Virus record (IMG/VR): IMGVR_UViG_3300032284_000958
Location: 1 to 56,663 of that record
Origin: a virus
Length of the DNA stretch: 56,663 bases
Strand: one strand, 5' to 3'
The notes beneath the pieces are model-generated. The model ran no database searches. It was not told the DNA's origin and saw only the letters and a list, made by a program, of their open reading frames with translations. Each line of letters starts with the position of its first letter. Position 1 is the first letter of the stretch. Below, piece after piece: positions 23,753 to 32,523 of this stretch. The position numbers and the translations under genes are program-made.

Positions 23753-24883
23753 ATGGCTAAGAATACCGATGCCGCACTCTCTGAAGTGCGTTCTGTCACC
23801 CTCGCTGCTGCTAAGCGTGAGATTATGGTTTGCGTTCGTCGCAAACGTCCTGTGTTCCTGTGGGGTGCTCCAGGTATCGGCAAGTCCGAACTGGTTGCAG
23901 GTCTCTGCGATAGCATGGGTGGCAAGTTGTATGACCTTCGTCTTGCACTTATGGACCCTTCCGATTTGAAGGGTGTTCTCTACTACAATCCTGTTGCAGG
24001 TTCTGCAATGTGGAACCAGCCGCCAGACCTTCCTACGAAAGAGGAAGCTGCCAAGTATCCGATTGTGTTCTTGTTCCTCGACGAAATGAACTCGGCTGCT
24101 CCTGCAACACAGGCTGCTGCTTACCAGTTGGTTCTTAACCGTCGTGTCGGTACATATGAACTGCCTGATAACGTTGTTATCGTTGCCGCAGGTAACCGTG
24201 ATACTGACCGTGGTGTTGTGTATCGTATGCCTTCCCCGCTTGCCAACCGTTTTGTTCACTTGAACTTGCGTGTTGACTTCGAGTCGTGGAACGAATGGGC
24301 ACTCAACAACAAGATCAATCCTGACGTTGTTGCCTATGTTACGTGCAATAAGAACGATCTGTTCAACTTCGATCCTCGTTCTTCTGGTACGGCATTCGCT
24401 ACGCCTCGTTCGTGGTCGTTCGTTTCGGAACTTCTGCAAGAAGACCTTAACGATGTCGAACTCAATGACCTTGTGTCAGGTACGGTTGGTGAGGGAATTG
24501 CTCTCAAGTTTGCTGCACACCGCAAGGTTGCATCGCAGATGCCTAACCCGTCTGACATTCTGGCAGGTAAGGTTAAGGAACTCCGCACTAAGGAAATTGG
24601 TGCAAAGTACTCCTTGACGGTTTCTATCTGCTACGAACTCAAGGACAGCTACGATAAGTTTGGCGGTGATCGTATGAAGGACGCTGACAATACCCAGTGG
24701 CATGGTGAACTGGACAACGTGTTCCGCTTCTTCTTGGATAACATGGATACTGAACTTCAGGTCATGATGCTCGCTACTATCCTGCGTAACTACAAGTTGC
24801 CTATGAAGGCTAGCAAGCTGACGAACTACAAGGAATATCACGCTAAGAATGGCGACTTCATTCTTAGTGCGGTGCGGGACTAA
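23753..24883 (+). CDS. MoxR-family AAA+ ATPase
   Basis: 376 residues. Walker A is GAPGIGKS (38-45) and Walker B is FLFLDEMN with D110 and E111. AAGNRDTDRGVVYRMPSPLANRF holds sensor 1 and the Arg-finger region. MoxR ATPases act as chaperones with VWA-domain partners, and the partner is encoded at 25769. Codon use is richer in G and C than in nearby genes, as in the VWA gene. Expression is from the promoter at 23695 and ends at the terminator at 24927. Confidence 0.88.
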   Translation: MAKNTDAALSEVRSVTLAAAKREIMVCVRRKRPVFLWGAPGIGKSELVAGLCDSMGGKLYDLRLALMDPSDLKGVLYYNPVAGSAMWNQPPDLPTKEEAAKYPIVFLFLDEMNSAAPATQAAAYQLVLNRRVGTYELPDNVVIVAAGNRDTDRGVVYRMPSPLANRFVHLNLRVDFESWNEWALNNKINPDVVAYVTCNKNDLFNFDPRSSGTAFATPRSWSFVSELLQEDLNDVELNDLVSGTVGEGIALKFAAHRKVASQMPNPSDILAGKVKELRTKEIGAKYSLTVSICYELKDSYDKFGGDRMKDADNTQWHGELDNVFRFFLDNMDTELQVMMLATILRNYKLPMKASKLTNYKEYHAKNGDFILSAVRD

Positions 24884-24963
24884 TCTCGCCCTACCCGTCT
24901 CCATCCGTTAGGGGGCGAGAGCAACGCAGCAGGGTAGACCGTGAATCTACCCTGCTGTTTTTT
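24884..24963 (+). terminator. Tandem hairpins, second an intrinsic terminator
   Basis: Hairpin 1: TCTCGCCC (24884-24891) pairs with GGGCGAGA (24913-24920). Hairpin 2: a 12-bp perfect stem, CAGCAGGGTAGA (24927-24938) with TCTACCCTGCTG (24946-24957), loop of 7, then TTTTTT (24958-24963), a strong intrinsic terminator after the MoxR gene. CTACCC at 24891-24896 could also pair with GGGTAG of hairpin 2, so mutually exclusive folds are possible. Confidence 0.85.
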
Positions 24964-24977
24964 ATAGGAATTATATA

Positions 24978-25709
24978 ATGGCATATTTTATAACTGGTGC
25001 AGGACATTTAAACGGGCTTGGTGGTGCGCTAGCACTGCATCTGCTTGAATGTGGCAAGAATGTTGTTATTAATGGTAGAAACATCGATGACAAATGGTAT
25101 GAATATAAAATGGCATATGCAGATAGATTGCATATTGTTGTAGGTGATATTACTGATCCCGAAATCCAAGAACTTTTTATCAACGAAGCATATACTCTTG
25201 GTGGTATGGATGCCCTAATCAATAATGCCAGTAGCATCGAAAGCGACCCTCGCAATCGTGACGATTGGCAAAATGATTATTTGATAAATGTTATTGTTCC
25301 GTATGAATTGAGTTGGAAGGCTAGGTTGCATTTATCTAAAACAAAAGGGTGTATTGTCAATATTGGGAGCAGAGCAGGATTACAAGTTACGAATGAGGGC
25401 GGAAATGTTCCATACAGTATAGCAAAAGCTGCATTACATCATCTTACAATAACATTAGCATCGCAATTTCATTTTGATCCAGTTAGAGTAAATGCTATTG
25501 CACCTGGTATGTTTGAAAGTGACCGATTAAAGATAAAATTTGCTGGCGATTACTCTGATAATGAACAACGTTTTTTTAAAAAATCTATCATAAAAGATAG
25601 AATAACACATGAAGAATTGGTAAAATCTGTCATGTTTTTGATAGAAAATAAGAATATTACAGGCCAAATCTTACCAATTTGTAATGGTGCGTCGATAAAT
25701 CGTGCATAA
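24978..25709 (+). CDS. Short-chain dehydrogenase/reductase
   Basis: 243 residues of classical SDR type. The Rossmann motif is FITGAGHLNGLGGALA near 4-19, then INNASS, then NIGSRAGL with the catalytic Ser, then YSIAK with Y146 and K150. It uses NAD(P)H to reduce or oxidise a ketone/alcohol, similar to FabG-like enzymes. The substrate is unknown; sugar or lipid precursors are possible. It is AT-richer than the MoxR and VWA genes on each side and lies between a terminator and a new promoter, so it looks like an insertion splitting that pair. Confidence 0.85.
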   Translation: MAYFITGAGHLNGLGGALALHLLECGKNVVINGRNIDDKWYEYKMAYADRLHIVVGDITDPEIQELFINEAYTLGGMDALINNASSIESDPRNRDDWQNDYLINVIVPYELSWKARLHLSKTKGCIVNIGSRAGLQVTNEGGNVPYSIAKAALHHLTITLASQFHFDPVRVNAIAPGMFESDRLKIKFAGDYSDNEQRFFKKSIIKDRITHEELVKSVMFLIENKNITGQILPICNGASINRA

Positions 25710-25716
25710 AAAATGC

Positions 25717-25744
25717 TTGACATAACCGATATATATGGTAATAT
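25717..25744 (+). promoter_or_regulatory. Sigma70-like promoter with inverted repeat across -10
   Basis: TTGACA (25717-25722), 16 nt, TAATAT (25739-25744). AACCgATAT and ATATtGGTT arms (25724-25750) flank and cover the -10, one mismatch. TGATGGAGA follows before ATG 25769. Confidence 0.7.
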
Positions 25745-25768
25745 TGGTTATATTGATGGAGAACTAAT

Positions 25769-27031
25769 ATGGCTAAAAAATCGTCTAATCCAGCTATCAA
25801 GCTGAGCGAAACAATCGATCCTGTGGCAGATGCCAAGGCTCGTGAAAACATCCTTAAAGCACGTATTGCGCTTGTGCTCAAACAGCCGTTTTTCGGCAAT
25901 CTTGCTATGCGTCTTAAATTGGTAAATGCCGATAGCTGGCTTACCACGGCGGCTACAGATGGTCGTCACTTCTATTACAATTCCTCGTTCATCAATCTGC
26001 TTGACACTCAACAGAACCTGTTCTTGTTCTGCCATGAGTTGCTTCACTGTGCATATGACCATATGAGCCGTGGTATCGGCAAACAGAAAGATATTGCCAA
26101 TATTGCCATGGATTATGTAGTCAATGCCGATTGTCTCAAGTATGGTCTTGGTAAGAAAATCACGGTTGTTCCTATCCTGTATGACCGCAAGTATGAAGAT
26201 TGGAACTTTGAACAGGTGTATGAAGACCTGATCAAGAATGCAACCAAAATTAACATGGATGACCTTCTTGACCAACTTCTTGATGACCATCTTGATAACA
26301 ATAAAGATGAAAAAGATGGTAATGGCGATAAGAAAGATGGCAAGGGTAATGGTCGCCCATCGTTGTCGCCAGAAGAACGTCAGGCTATCCGTGATGAGTT
26401 CAAGGAAGCTATGCTTGCTGCTGCTCAAAGTGCAGGTGCTGGGAACGTCCCAGGAAACATCAAGCGTATGATCAACGAACTGACCAACCCTAAAATCAAT
26501 TGGCGTGAGTTGATTACTCAACAAATCCAGTCTACTGTTAAAAACGATTACACATGGACTGTGCCTAACAAGAAGCATTTTTCTAACGGATTTGTGCTTC
26601 CTAACATGCGTAAGGATCAGGCTATTGATGTTTGCTGTGCAATTGATACCAGTGGTTCTATCTCACAGGAACAAGTAACTGAGTTCGTAAGTGAGATTGC
26701 AGGTATCATGCAGACTTTTGATGATTACAAAGTCAAAGTATGGTGCTTTGATACCTCTGTCCACAATGCGGCAGACTATGACATTGGCAATGGTCACGAA
26801 ATTGCCGCATATGAAATGGGTGGTGGTGGCGGTACTGACTTTGACGCTAACTGGCAGTGGATGAAATACGAAGACATTACACCAAAAATGCTCATCGTAT
26901 TTACTGATGGTGAACCATACGGTTCATGGGGTGATGAAAACTATTGCGATACCGTATGGATCATCCACAACCGTTATCGCAAGGATATTGTCCCACCATT
27001 TGGTGTAAGTGCATACTACGACGAAGCATAA
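25769..27031 (+). CDS. VWA-domain protein with zinc-peptidase-like N-terminus (MoxR partner)
   Basis: 420 residues. FCHELLHCAYDHMSRG near 88-103 carries HELLH (H89, E90, H93) and a downstream His, a zinc-peptidase-like site. After an acidic/Lys-rich linker (near 170-200) the C-terminal half is a VWA-like fold with MIDAS motif AIDTSGSISQE (D293, S295, S297) and IVFTDGEPYG. This combination is known from phage and bacterial proteins found with MoxR ATPases. It may remodel or cleave a host or virion protein under ATPase control. G+C-rich codon use matches the MoxR gene. Confidence 0.8.
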   Translation: MAKKSSNPAIKLSETIDPVADAKARENILKARIALVLKQPFFGNLAMRLKLVNADSWLTTAATDGRHFYYNSSFINLLDTQQNLFLFCHELLHCAYDHMSRGIGKQKDIANIAMDYVVNADCLKYGLGKKITVVPILYDRKYEDWNFEQVYEDLIKNATKINMDDLLDQLLDDHLDNNKDEKDGNGDKKDGKGNGRPSLSPEERQAIRDEFKEAMLAAAQSAGAGNVPGNIKRMINELTNPKINWRELITQQIQSTVKNDYTWTVPNKKHFSNGFVLPNMRKDQAIDVCCAIDTSGSISQEQVTEFVSEIAGIMQTFDDYKVKVWCFDTSVHNAADYDIGNGHEIAAYEMGGGGGTDFDANWQWMKYEDITPKMLIVFTDGEPYGSWGDENYCDTVWIIHNRYRKDIVPPFGVSAYYDEA

Positions 27032-27038
27032 CAATCAT

Positions 27039-27067
27039 GGCGGGGGTAAAACCTCGCCAATTTTTTT
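27039..27067 (+). terminator. Intrinsic terminator after the VWA gene
   Basis: GGCGGGGG (27039-27046) and CCTCGCC (27052-27058) form a GC-rich hairpin around the loop TAAAA, followed by AATTTTTTT. It lies 8 nt after the VWA gene stop. Confidence 0.8.
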
Positions 27068-27114
27068 ATCATAATTTTATTATTATTAAATACATATATA
27101 ATGGAGAAAAACCA

Positions 27115-27354
27115 ATGAGTGAAGAAGTTAATAGTCAAATCACTGATTCAGTGACCCAAACACCAGCGCCAAATATTACTATTGCAGATATCGCATTTCT
27201 TGTACAGATTGTAGAAGTATGCAGTCAGCGTGGTGCATTTCGTGCAGAAGAACTAACCAATGTTGGTGCAGTTTATGATAGAGTAAAAGCATTTATCGTC
27301 GCTAATACTCCAGCACCACAAGCTAATGACGATACAACAGAGGAATCAGAATAA
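27115..27354 (+). CDS. Small conserved phage protein
   Basis: 79 residues from ATG 27115, after GGAG (27103-27106); an earlier in-frame start lies within the terminator and is rejected. The centre, TIADIAFLVQIVEVCSQRGA, is typical of a small conserved protein in T4-like marine phages. Acidic tail. Function unknown. Overlaps the next gene by 1 nt. Confidence 0.65.
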   Translation: MSEEVNSQITDSVTQTPAPNITIADIAFLVQIVEVCSQRGAFRAEELTNVGAVYDRVKAFIVANTPAPQANDDTTEESE

Positions 27355-28016
27355 TGAGTTTTTTCAAGCACGTTGGTAAAGTCAACGGAAAGAAAGTTAT
27401 TATTGTACAGAGACATCTGCCAGGTGAAGAACACATGGCAGTTGTTATTTACAGTGATATTATGCCAAGTAAGTATCATGATGATGTTATGCAGCTACTA
27501 GAAAGCGAAGGCGGACAGCAAGCATTTGAGTTTCGTGATATGCTAGAACGTCGTATGATGAGTGATGGACAAAATATGCTTTCAGCACTTAGTCAAGAAG
27601 GTTACTTGAAGCGTGTTGCTGCTAACAATGTTATGGTAACGCCAAACAGCAAGAGCAGTATGCGTCTTGATGAACTTAATGCACTTCTTAATACTGTAGG
27701 CAAGGGTGAAGAAGCGGTAAAGCGTCTTGATCGTATGGAAGCCAATCAAGGTATGAGCGACCCTGCAAAGCGCAGCGTTGACTCTGATACTATTAGCTTA
27801 GATACCATGAATGGTTTACAATCAGCACCAGTTGCACCTGCGGTGGCTGCACCTACAGCAGCACCAATTGACCAAACTGCACTTATGATGCAAATGATGC
27901 AGACTATGCAAGCGATGCAGCAGCAGCTTAATGACATGAAGGCACCAAAGGTACCAAAGGCAACAACAATACCAAAGAATAATGCAAAAGTAGCCAAGAC
28001 AAAAACAAGTGCATAA
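27354..28016 (+). CDS. Conserved phage protein with Met/Gln-rich tail
   Basis: 220 residues. The first 140 are conserved in style with T4-like marine phages (FFKHVGKVNGKKVIIVQRHL, LESEGGQQAFEFRDMLERRM, SSMRLDELNALLNT). The tail is Ala/Pro-rich, then Met/Gln-rich (MMQMMQTMQAMQQQLNDMK) and ends basic (PKNNAKVAKTKTSA). The Met/Gln part may form a coiled coil. Function unknown. Confidence 0.65.
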   Translation: MSFFKHVGKVNGKKVIIVQRHLPGEEHMAVVIYSDIMPSKYHDDVMQLLESEGGQQAFEFRDMLERRMMSDGQNMLSALSQEGYLKRVAANNVMVTPNSKSSMRLDELNALLNTVGKGEEAVKRLDRMEANQGMSDPAKRSVDSDTISLDTMNGLQSAPVAPAVAAPTAAPIDQTALMMQMMQTMQAMQQQLNDMKAPKVPKATTIPKNNAKVAKTKTSA

Positions 28017-28314
28017 TTTCAGTGATGAGTTTTATGAACGGTGGGAACATCTACTTTCTGATGCAGAAATAACAGAGGTTCCCATGCGGTTTATAAAAGA
28101 AGTAAGCGTAACATTTGATAATGATGACCAGAAAATCTTTGACATAGCACACATGTTAGCGTCTGGTCATGATATTGAATTAATAGAAGAAACCATCGAA
28201 GAGTTCCTTGAAGAACACGATGATGATATTGCAGTTGTCGATTTCCATATTAACATCCCTGCATTAGCTGAAGAAGTTGATGCAAAAACAAACAAATTGT
28301 TAGACAGTGATTAA
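28009..28314 (+). CDS. Small acidic conserved phage protein, GTG start
   Basis: 101 residues from GTG 28009, overlapping the preceding stop by 8 nt. MHNFSDEFYERWEHLLSDAE, VPMRFIKEVSVTFDNDD and an acidic helix (ELIEETIEEFLEEHDDD). Function unknown. It overlaps the DHFR start by 8 nt. Confidence 0.55.
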   Translation: MHNFSDEFYERWEHLLSDAEITEVPMRFIKEVSVTFDNDDQKIFDIAHMLASGHDIELIEETIEEFLEEHDDDIAVVDFHINIPALAEEVDAKTNKLLDSD

Positions 28315-28801
28315 AGCAATCTTTGCAGTAGATCGTAATGGTGGATTAGGTCAAGGCGGTTCGCTGCCTTGGCCACACGACCGTGAAGATATGTTGTGGT
28401 TTAAAAATGCCACAACTAATCACATTGTTGTTATGGGTAGTAACACATGGTTAGACCCAGTGATGCCCAAACCACTTCCAAACCGTCATTGTGTGGTTGT
28501 ATCCAATCAAGACGTTTCATTATTTCCGCAAGCCCACGATACTATCTGGGGCGGTGCACTCGAAAAAAGTTTACGTGTATTAGAATTACAAAACCCTGAT
28601 AAACATATTTGGATTATTGGCGGTGCCAAGCTAATTAATAGTACAAAACATCTTTTCCGTGAAATCCATCTCACAATATTTGACAAAGCATATGATTGTG
28701 ATGTATTATTAGATGTTGATGGATTGCTTAGCGGGTTTGAAGAACGTTATAAAACTTGGGGTAAAGATAAAACTTTTTCGGTGTGGAATGCAAAATTATA
28801 A
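28307..28801 (+). CDS. Dihydrofolate reductase
   Basis: 164 residues from GTG 28307. The DHFR pattern is clear: IFAVDRNGGLGQGGSLPWPH near 4-23, then VVMGSNTWLDP, VVVSNQD and IWIIGGAKLIN. The family's catalytic acidic residue should fall near DREDMLWFK. It regenerates tetrahydrofolate for the adjacent thymidylate synthase. The two genes overlap by 14 nt and are certainly co-expressed. Confidence 0.93.
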   Translation: MIKAIFAVDRNGGLGQGGSLPWPHDREDMLWFKNATTNHIVVMGSNTWLDPVMPKPLPNRHCVVVSNQDVSLFPQAHDTIWGGALEKSLRVLELQNPDKHIWIIGGAKLINSTKHLFREIHLTIFDKAYDCDVLLDVDGLLSGFEERYKTWGKDKTFSVWNAKL

Positions 28802-29675
28802 TCATTTATGTTCTAAAATAATTCTTAATGGTATTGAAAGCACGGACAGAACTGGCGTTGGTACGCTAAGTATGTTCGGCGAGCAGTTACGATTTAACCT
28901 TGCTGATGGGTTTCCCGCAGTAACGACTAAAAAATTAGCATGGAAATCCATGGTAAGCGAACTGCTGTGGTTTATTGAGGGTAGTGGCAATGAAAGACGA
29001 TTGGCAGAAATATTATACGGACTATCGGGTGCAGAAGGAAAGCAGACCATCTGGACTGCAAATGCTGACGCACCTTATTGGAAGCCAGGTGCTCGCTATG
29101 TTGGCGATCTTGGTCGTGTATATGGTGTTCAGTGGCGGCACTGGCGGACAGTAGACGAGAACGAACAACCATGGATTACTGGTCTTAATAAAATAAATTA
29201 TCGTGAAACTGACCAACTTGTTGACCTTATAAACGGTCTTAAGAACGATCCAACAGGCCGTCGTCATATACTCAGTGCATGGAATCCAGGTGAGTTGAAG
29301 CAAATGGCTCTACCACCTTGTCACATGTTTGCACAATTTTATCTACGTAATAACAAACTTAGTTGTCAGATGTATCAACGCAGTGCTGACGTATTCTTAG
29401 GTGTACCATTTAATATTGCCAGCTACGCATTGCTTACACATCTTGTGGCTAAAGAAATCGGTGCTGATGTTGGTGAACTTATCCTAACATTCGGTGATGT
29501 TCATATCTATAAGAACCACGTAGACCAAGTTAAAGAACAGATTAGTCGTCGTCCATATCCACTGCCTACGCTTGATATTAGTGCCGTAGATAGTCTCTTT
29601 ACAGCTACTATGGACCAAATCAAACTGGTAAATTATCAATCACATCCTGCTATCAAAGCTGATATGGCGGTATAA
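28788..29675 (+). CDS. thyA: Thymidylate synthase, ThyA type
   Basis: 295 residues from ATG 28788 (MQNYNHLCSKIILNGIESTD). DRTGVGTLSMFGEQLRF is the N-terminal motif, and LPPCHMFAQFYLR holds the nucleophile C178, followed by SADVFLGVPFNIASYALL, the folate and dUMP binding region. It makes dTMP from dUMP. Motifs are those of a normal ThyA, and I see no sign of a hydroxymethylase-specific change by eye. An upstream in-frame start is rejected because it would lie within DHFR. Confidence 0.95.
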   Translation: MQNYNHLCSKIILNGIESTDRTGVGTLSMFGEQLRFNLADGFPAVTTKKLAWKSMVSELLWFIEGSGNERRLAEILYGLSGAEGKQTIWTANADAPYWKPGARYVGDLGRVYGVQWRHWRTVDENEQPWITGLNKINYRETDQLVDLINGLKNDPTGRRHILSAWNPGELKQMALPPCHMFAQFYLRNNKLSCQMYQRSADVFLGVPFNIASYALLTHLVAKEIGADVGELILTFGDVHIYKNHVDQVKEQISRRPYPLPTLDISAVDSLFTATMDQIKLVNYQSHPAIKADMAV

Positions 29676-30581
29676 ATGCGTTACTATGTTCTTGGTGGGT
29701 CTGGTTTTATCGGACATGTCGTGGTCAATAAACTGCTTGAACTTGGTGAAGAGGTTGTCGTTATCGATTGCCTAAGTCCATATTCCGAGGTGTATAAAAA
29801 ACGTAGACCACCAAGGCATCTTCGTAAAAACTTTAAGTTGCGGAACTATTACGTTTCGTATGCTATTAAAAATAACCCCTTACGTCCATCTGACGTTGTT
29901 ATACACTTGGCAAATACTCCAAATCAAGCTGGGTTTTCAAACTCACCAGATGGTCATTACCAAAGTGTATTTGTAGATAATATGAGCACAAATCAACACG
30001 TGATTGAATGGTGTGCTGTTGCCAGTGCAAGATTGGTGTATGTTAGTAGCAGTATGGTATATGGAAATTGGACAGGTAGCGTCAGTGAAAGTGTTGCCCC
30101 AAATCCTGTAAATGCATATGGTCGTATGAAACTATGCACTGAAAATATCATAACTGACTCACTGCACAAATATACTATTATCCGCCCAACGGCTGTATAT
30201 GGACCAAATGATAGCTTGGGCCGTGTTATTTCTCTTTGGGTGCATGATGCAAAAGTTGGTGACCCAATATACGTTGACTCGCCTGATGCACAACTTGATT
30301 TCACACATGTGGATGATACTGCTAATGGTATCGTCGCAGCAGCACTGGCTAATTATTACACGCAAGGTGTGTTTAATATTAGTGCAGGACGTGCATGGAC
30401 GCTATTAGATGCAGCACAACTAATTGTTAAAACAATTGGTAGTAAGAGTGAAATCATATGTGGTAAAGGATTGCCACCAGATATGCCACGCCGTGGTGCG
30501 CTTGATATTACCAAGGCAGATAGTATGTTGAATTATAGACCACGTATTAAGTTTGAAGACGGAATTAGAACACTACTATGA
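29676..30581 (+). CDS. NAD-dependent epimerase/dehydratase (extended SDR)
   Basis: 301 residues. GGSGFIGHVVVNKLL near 8-22 binds NAD; VIHLANTPNQAGF is the family's middle motif. YVSSSMVYGNWTGSVSES and NAYGRMK give the catalytic Ser and the YxxxK pair. It acts on nucleotide-sugars. It begins directly after the ThyA stop and overlaps the next gene by 4 nt (ATGA). Part of a three-gene sugar cassette. Confidence 0.9.
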   Translation: MRYYVLGGSGFIGHVVVNKLLELGEEVVVIDCLSPYSEVYKKRRPPRHLRKNFKLRNYYVSYAIKNNPLRPSDVVIHLANTPNQAGFSNSPDGHYQSVFVDNMSTNQHVIEWCAVASARLVYVSSSMVYGNWTGSVSESVAPNPVNAYGRMKLCTENIITDSLHKYTIIRPTAVYGPNDSLGRVISLWVHDAKVGDPIYVDSPDAQLDFTHVDDTANGIVAAALANYYTQGVFNISAGRAWTLLDAAQLIVKTIGSKSEIICGKGLPPDMPRRGALDITKADSMLNYRPRIKFEDGIRTLL

Positions 30582-31645
30582 ACATTCCATTTACTGATTT
30601 ATATCAACAATATCGTGAGGCAGAGTCTGCGATAGACCTTGCCATTGCTCGCACGATTGCAACCAACAGCTTTATCACTGGCCCAGATGTCATCACATTT
30701 GAGACTACGATGGCAGAGTATCTTGGTGTGCCAGCATTTGCGAGCACAGGTAGCTGCACAACAGCCCTACAGGTAGCACTTAAGGCATGTAATGTTGGCG
30801 TAGGTGACGAGGTTATTACAACCAGTCATACGTTTGTAAGCACTGTAGAGGCCATTGTAAACGTAGGTGCTACACCTATCATGGTTGATATTGACGAGTA
30901 TTATCAGCTATCACCGCATAAGTTAGACAAATATATTACACCAAAGACAAAAGCCATACTTGCTATGGATGCATATGGTCAAAGTTGCGACATTCATACA
31001 CTGCGTTATTATGCAGATGAGTTTGGATTATACCTTATCAATGATAGTGCACACAGCTTTGGCAGTGCTATTATGAATGTAGCTGACCTTAACTGTTTCT
31101 CATTCAATCCTATCAAAAACTTTGGTGCTATGGGAGATGCTGGTGGCGTAGGTGGTCGTGCAGACCTTGTTGAACGTTGCCGTATGTTCCGTGACCATGG
31201 ACGTAATACAAAGTTTGTATTTGAAGAAGTTGGATACAATGCACGTATTGATAACATGCAAGCCAATATCCTGCTTGCCAAGTTGCCATACCTAAAAGGT
31301 TGGAACGAGGGTAGAGCACGTGTAGCTGCACGGTATGATACTGCACTTAAGGATATTGTGAGCATCCCACTACGCTCTGGTCTTAGTGACCATGTGTATT
31401 ATGTGTATGTCATACAGGTTGATAACCGTGATAATCTTGCACAATATCTTAAAGAGTGTGGTATTGCTACTAATATTCATTATCCTATACCGTGCCACTT
31501 ACAACCAGCGTTTAAGCAGTGGCATAGAGAATTACCAAACTGTGAACGTGCAAGTAAGCGTATACTAAGCCTACCATGCTATCATAGCTTGACAGAACAA
31601 CAACAATATTATATAATTGACAAGATTTGGAATTGGAAACCATGA
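30578..31645 (+). CDS. DegT/DnrJ/EryC1/StrS-type sugar aminotransferase
   Basis: 355 residues, PLP-dependent. STGSCTTALQVALKACNVG near 62-80 is the typical cofactor loop, LAMDAYGQSCDI carries the Asp, and CFSFNPIKNFGAMGDAGG contains K180, the predicted Schiff-base lysine. It adds an amino group to a keto-sugar nucleotide. With the epimerase and the Gfo/Idh oxidoreductase it could make an amino-sugar for modification of a glycan or protein. Overlaps both neighbours by 4 nt. Confidence 0.92.
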   Translation: MNIPFTDLYQQYREAESAIDLAIARTIATNSFITGPDVITFETTMAEYLGVPAFASTGSCTTALQVALKACNVGVGDEVITTSHTFVSTVEAIVNVGATPIMVDIDEYYQLSPHKLDKYITPKTKAILAMDAYGQSCDIHTLRYYADEFGLYLINDSAHSFGSAIMNVADLNCFSFNPIKNFGAMGDAGGVGGRADLVERCRMFRDHGRNTKFVFEEVGYNARIDNMQANILLAKLPYLKGWNEGRARVAARYDTALKDIVSIPLRSGLSDHVYYVYVIQVDNRDNLAQYLKECGIATNIHYPIPCHLQPAFKQWHRELPNCERASKRILSLPCYHSLTEQQQYYIIDKIWNWKP

Positions 31646-32523
31646 AGATTTGGCTTGTAGGCAGTGGATATTGGGGCAGTAAGATTGCTGCAAAACTAAC
31701 GAAACTTGGTATTGAACATCAGATAATTGATATTAAAAATGGTCAGACTATTGATGATATCAATACACCTGACCCAGTTATGCTTGCGACACCACTGTGG
31801 GAACACTATGCACAAGCACTACAACTAATCCATAATGGTCATGATGTTTATATTGAGAAACCAGCAGCAGAAAATAGTGACCAAGTAATTGATTTACTAA
31901 AGTCTACAAAAGATAATATCGTTATGGTTGGACACATTTACATGTATAACCCAATCCTACACAAATTAAAAAGCATGATTGATACTGGTGTGCTTGGCGA
32001 GATACAATTTATCGGCAGCGTCCGCACAAACCTTGGCATCTATCAAACAAAAACTACGCCGCTACTGAGTTTGGCACCACATGATTTTACTATTATTGAT
32101 CACCTATTAGGTGGTGACCTGTTCATCAAGTCTGGACGTGGATACAAGTATAGTCCTGATAGCCCATATGCAGACCGTGTATTGGTAGGAGGATATAACT
32201 GGCATATTGATGTAAGCTGGGCACATCCTGAACGCAAGCGTGAGGTTACTGTTATTGGGACCAAGGCACAGGCAGTGTGGAATGACGATGCCAAGACATT
32301 AGTCATTCATAAGAACAATGTCGTTGATGGTCGTTTAGTATTGAATGAAGTTAAAGAATCATTTCATTGGAAGTCTGATGTAGACCCACTACAAAATGAA
32401 CTTGAACATTTTATTGATTGTGTGAAGAATAGAAAAAGCCCAATGACTGACTTGAAGTATGCGAGAACAATGGCAGACTACATTGATATTGCACAGTTAC
32501 TCGTTGACTTCTCCATGCAATGA
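31642..32523 (+). CDS. Gfo/Idh/MocA-family oxidoreductase
   Basis: 293 residues from ATG 31642 (MKIWLVGSGYWGSKIAAKL), which overlaps the preceding stop as ATGA. GSGYWGSKIA is the NAD-binding motif, YIEKPAAEN carries the family EKP motif, and VGHIYMYNPILHKLK follows. It is likely to oxidise a sugar-nucleotide. Its last 27 nt overlap the convergent gene at 32497 with no visible terminator between them. Confidence 0.88.
   Translation: MKIWLVGSGYWGSKIAAKLTKLGIEHQIIDIKNGQTIDDINTPDPVMLATPLWEHYAQALQLIHNGHDVYIEKPAAENSDQVIDLLKSTKDNIVMVGHIYMYNPILHKLKSMIDTGVLGEIQFIGSVRTNLGIYQTKTTPLLSLAPHDFTIIDHLLGGDLFIKSGRGYKYSPDSPYADRVLVGGYNWHIDVSWAHPERKREVTVIGTKAQAVWNDDAKTLVIHKNNVVDGRLVLNEVKESFHWKSDVDPLQNELEHFIDCVKNRKSPMTDLKYARTMADYIDIAQLLVDFSMQ

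Noticed and set aside
28713-28801. Possible frameshift between DHFR and ThyA
   Set aside because: ThyA has its own ATG at 28788 overlapping DHFR by 14 nt; both reading frames are complete, so it is an ordinary overlap.
28788-29675. ThyA as a hydroxymethyltransferase for modified DNA bases
   Set aside because: The visible motifs are those of a normal thymidylate synthase with the catalytic Cys; no other base-modification genes are next to it.
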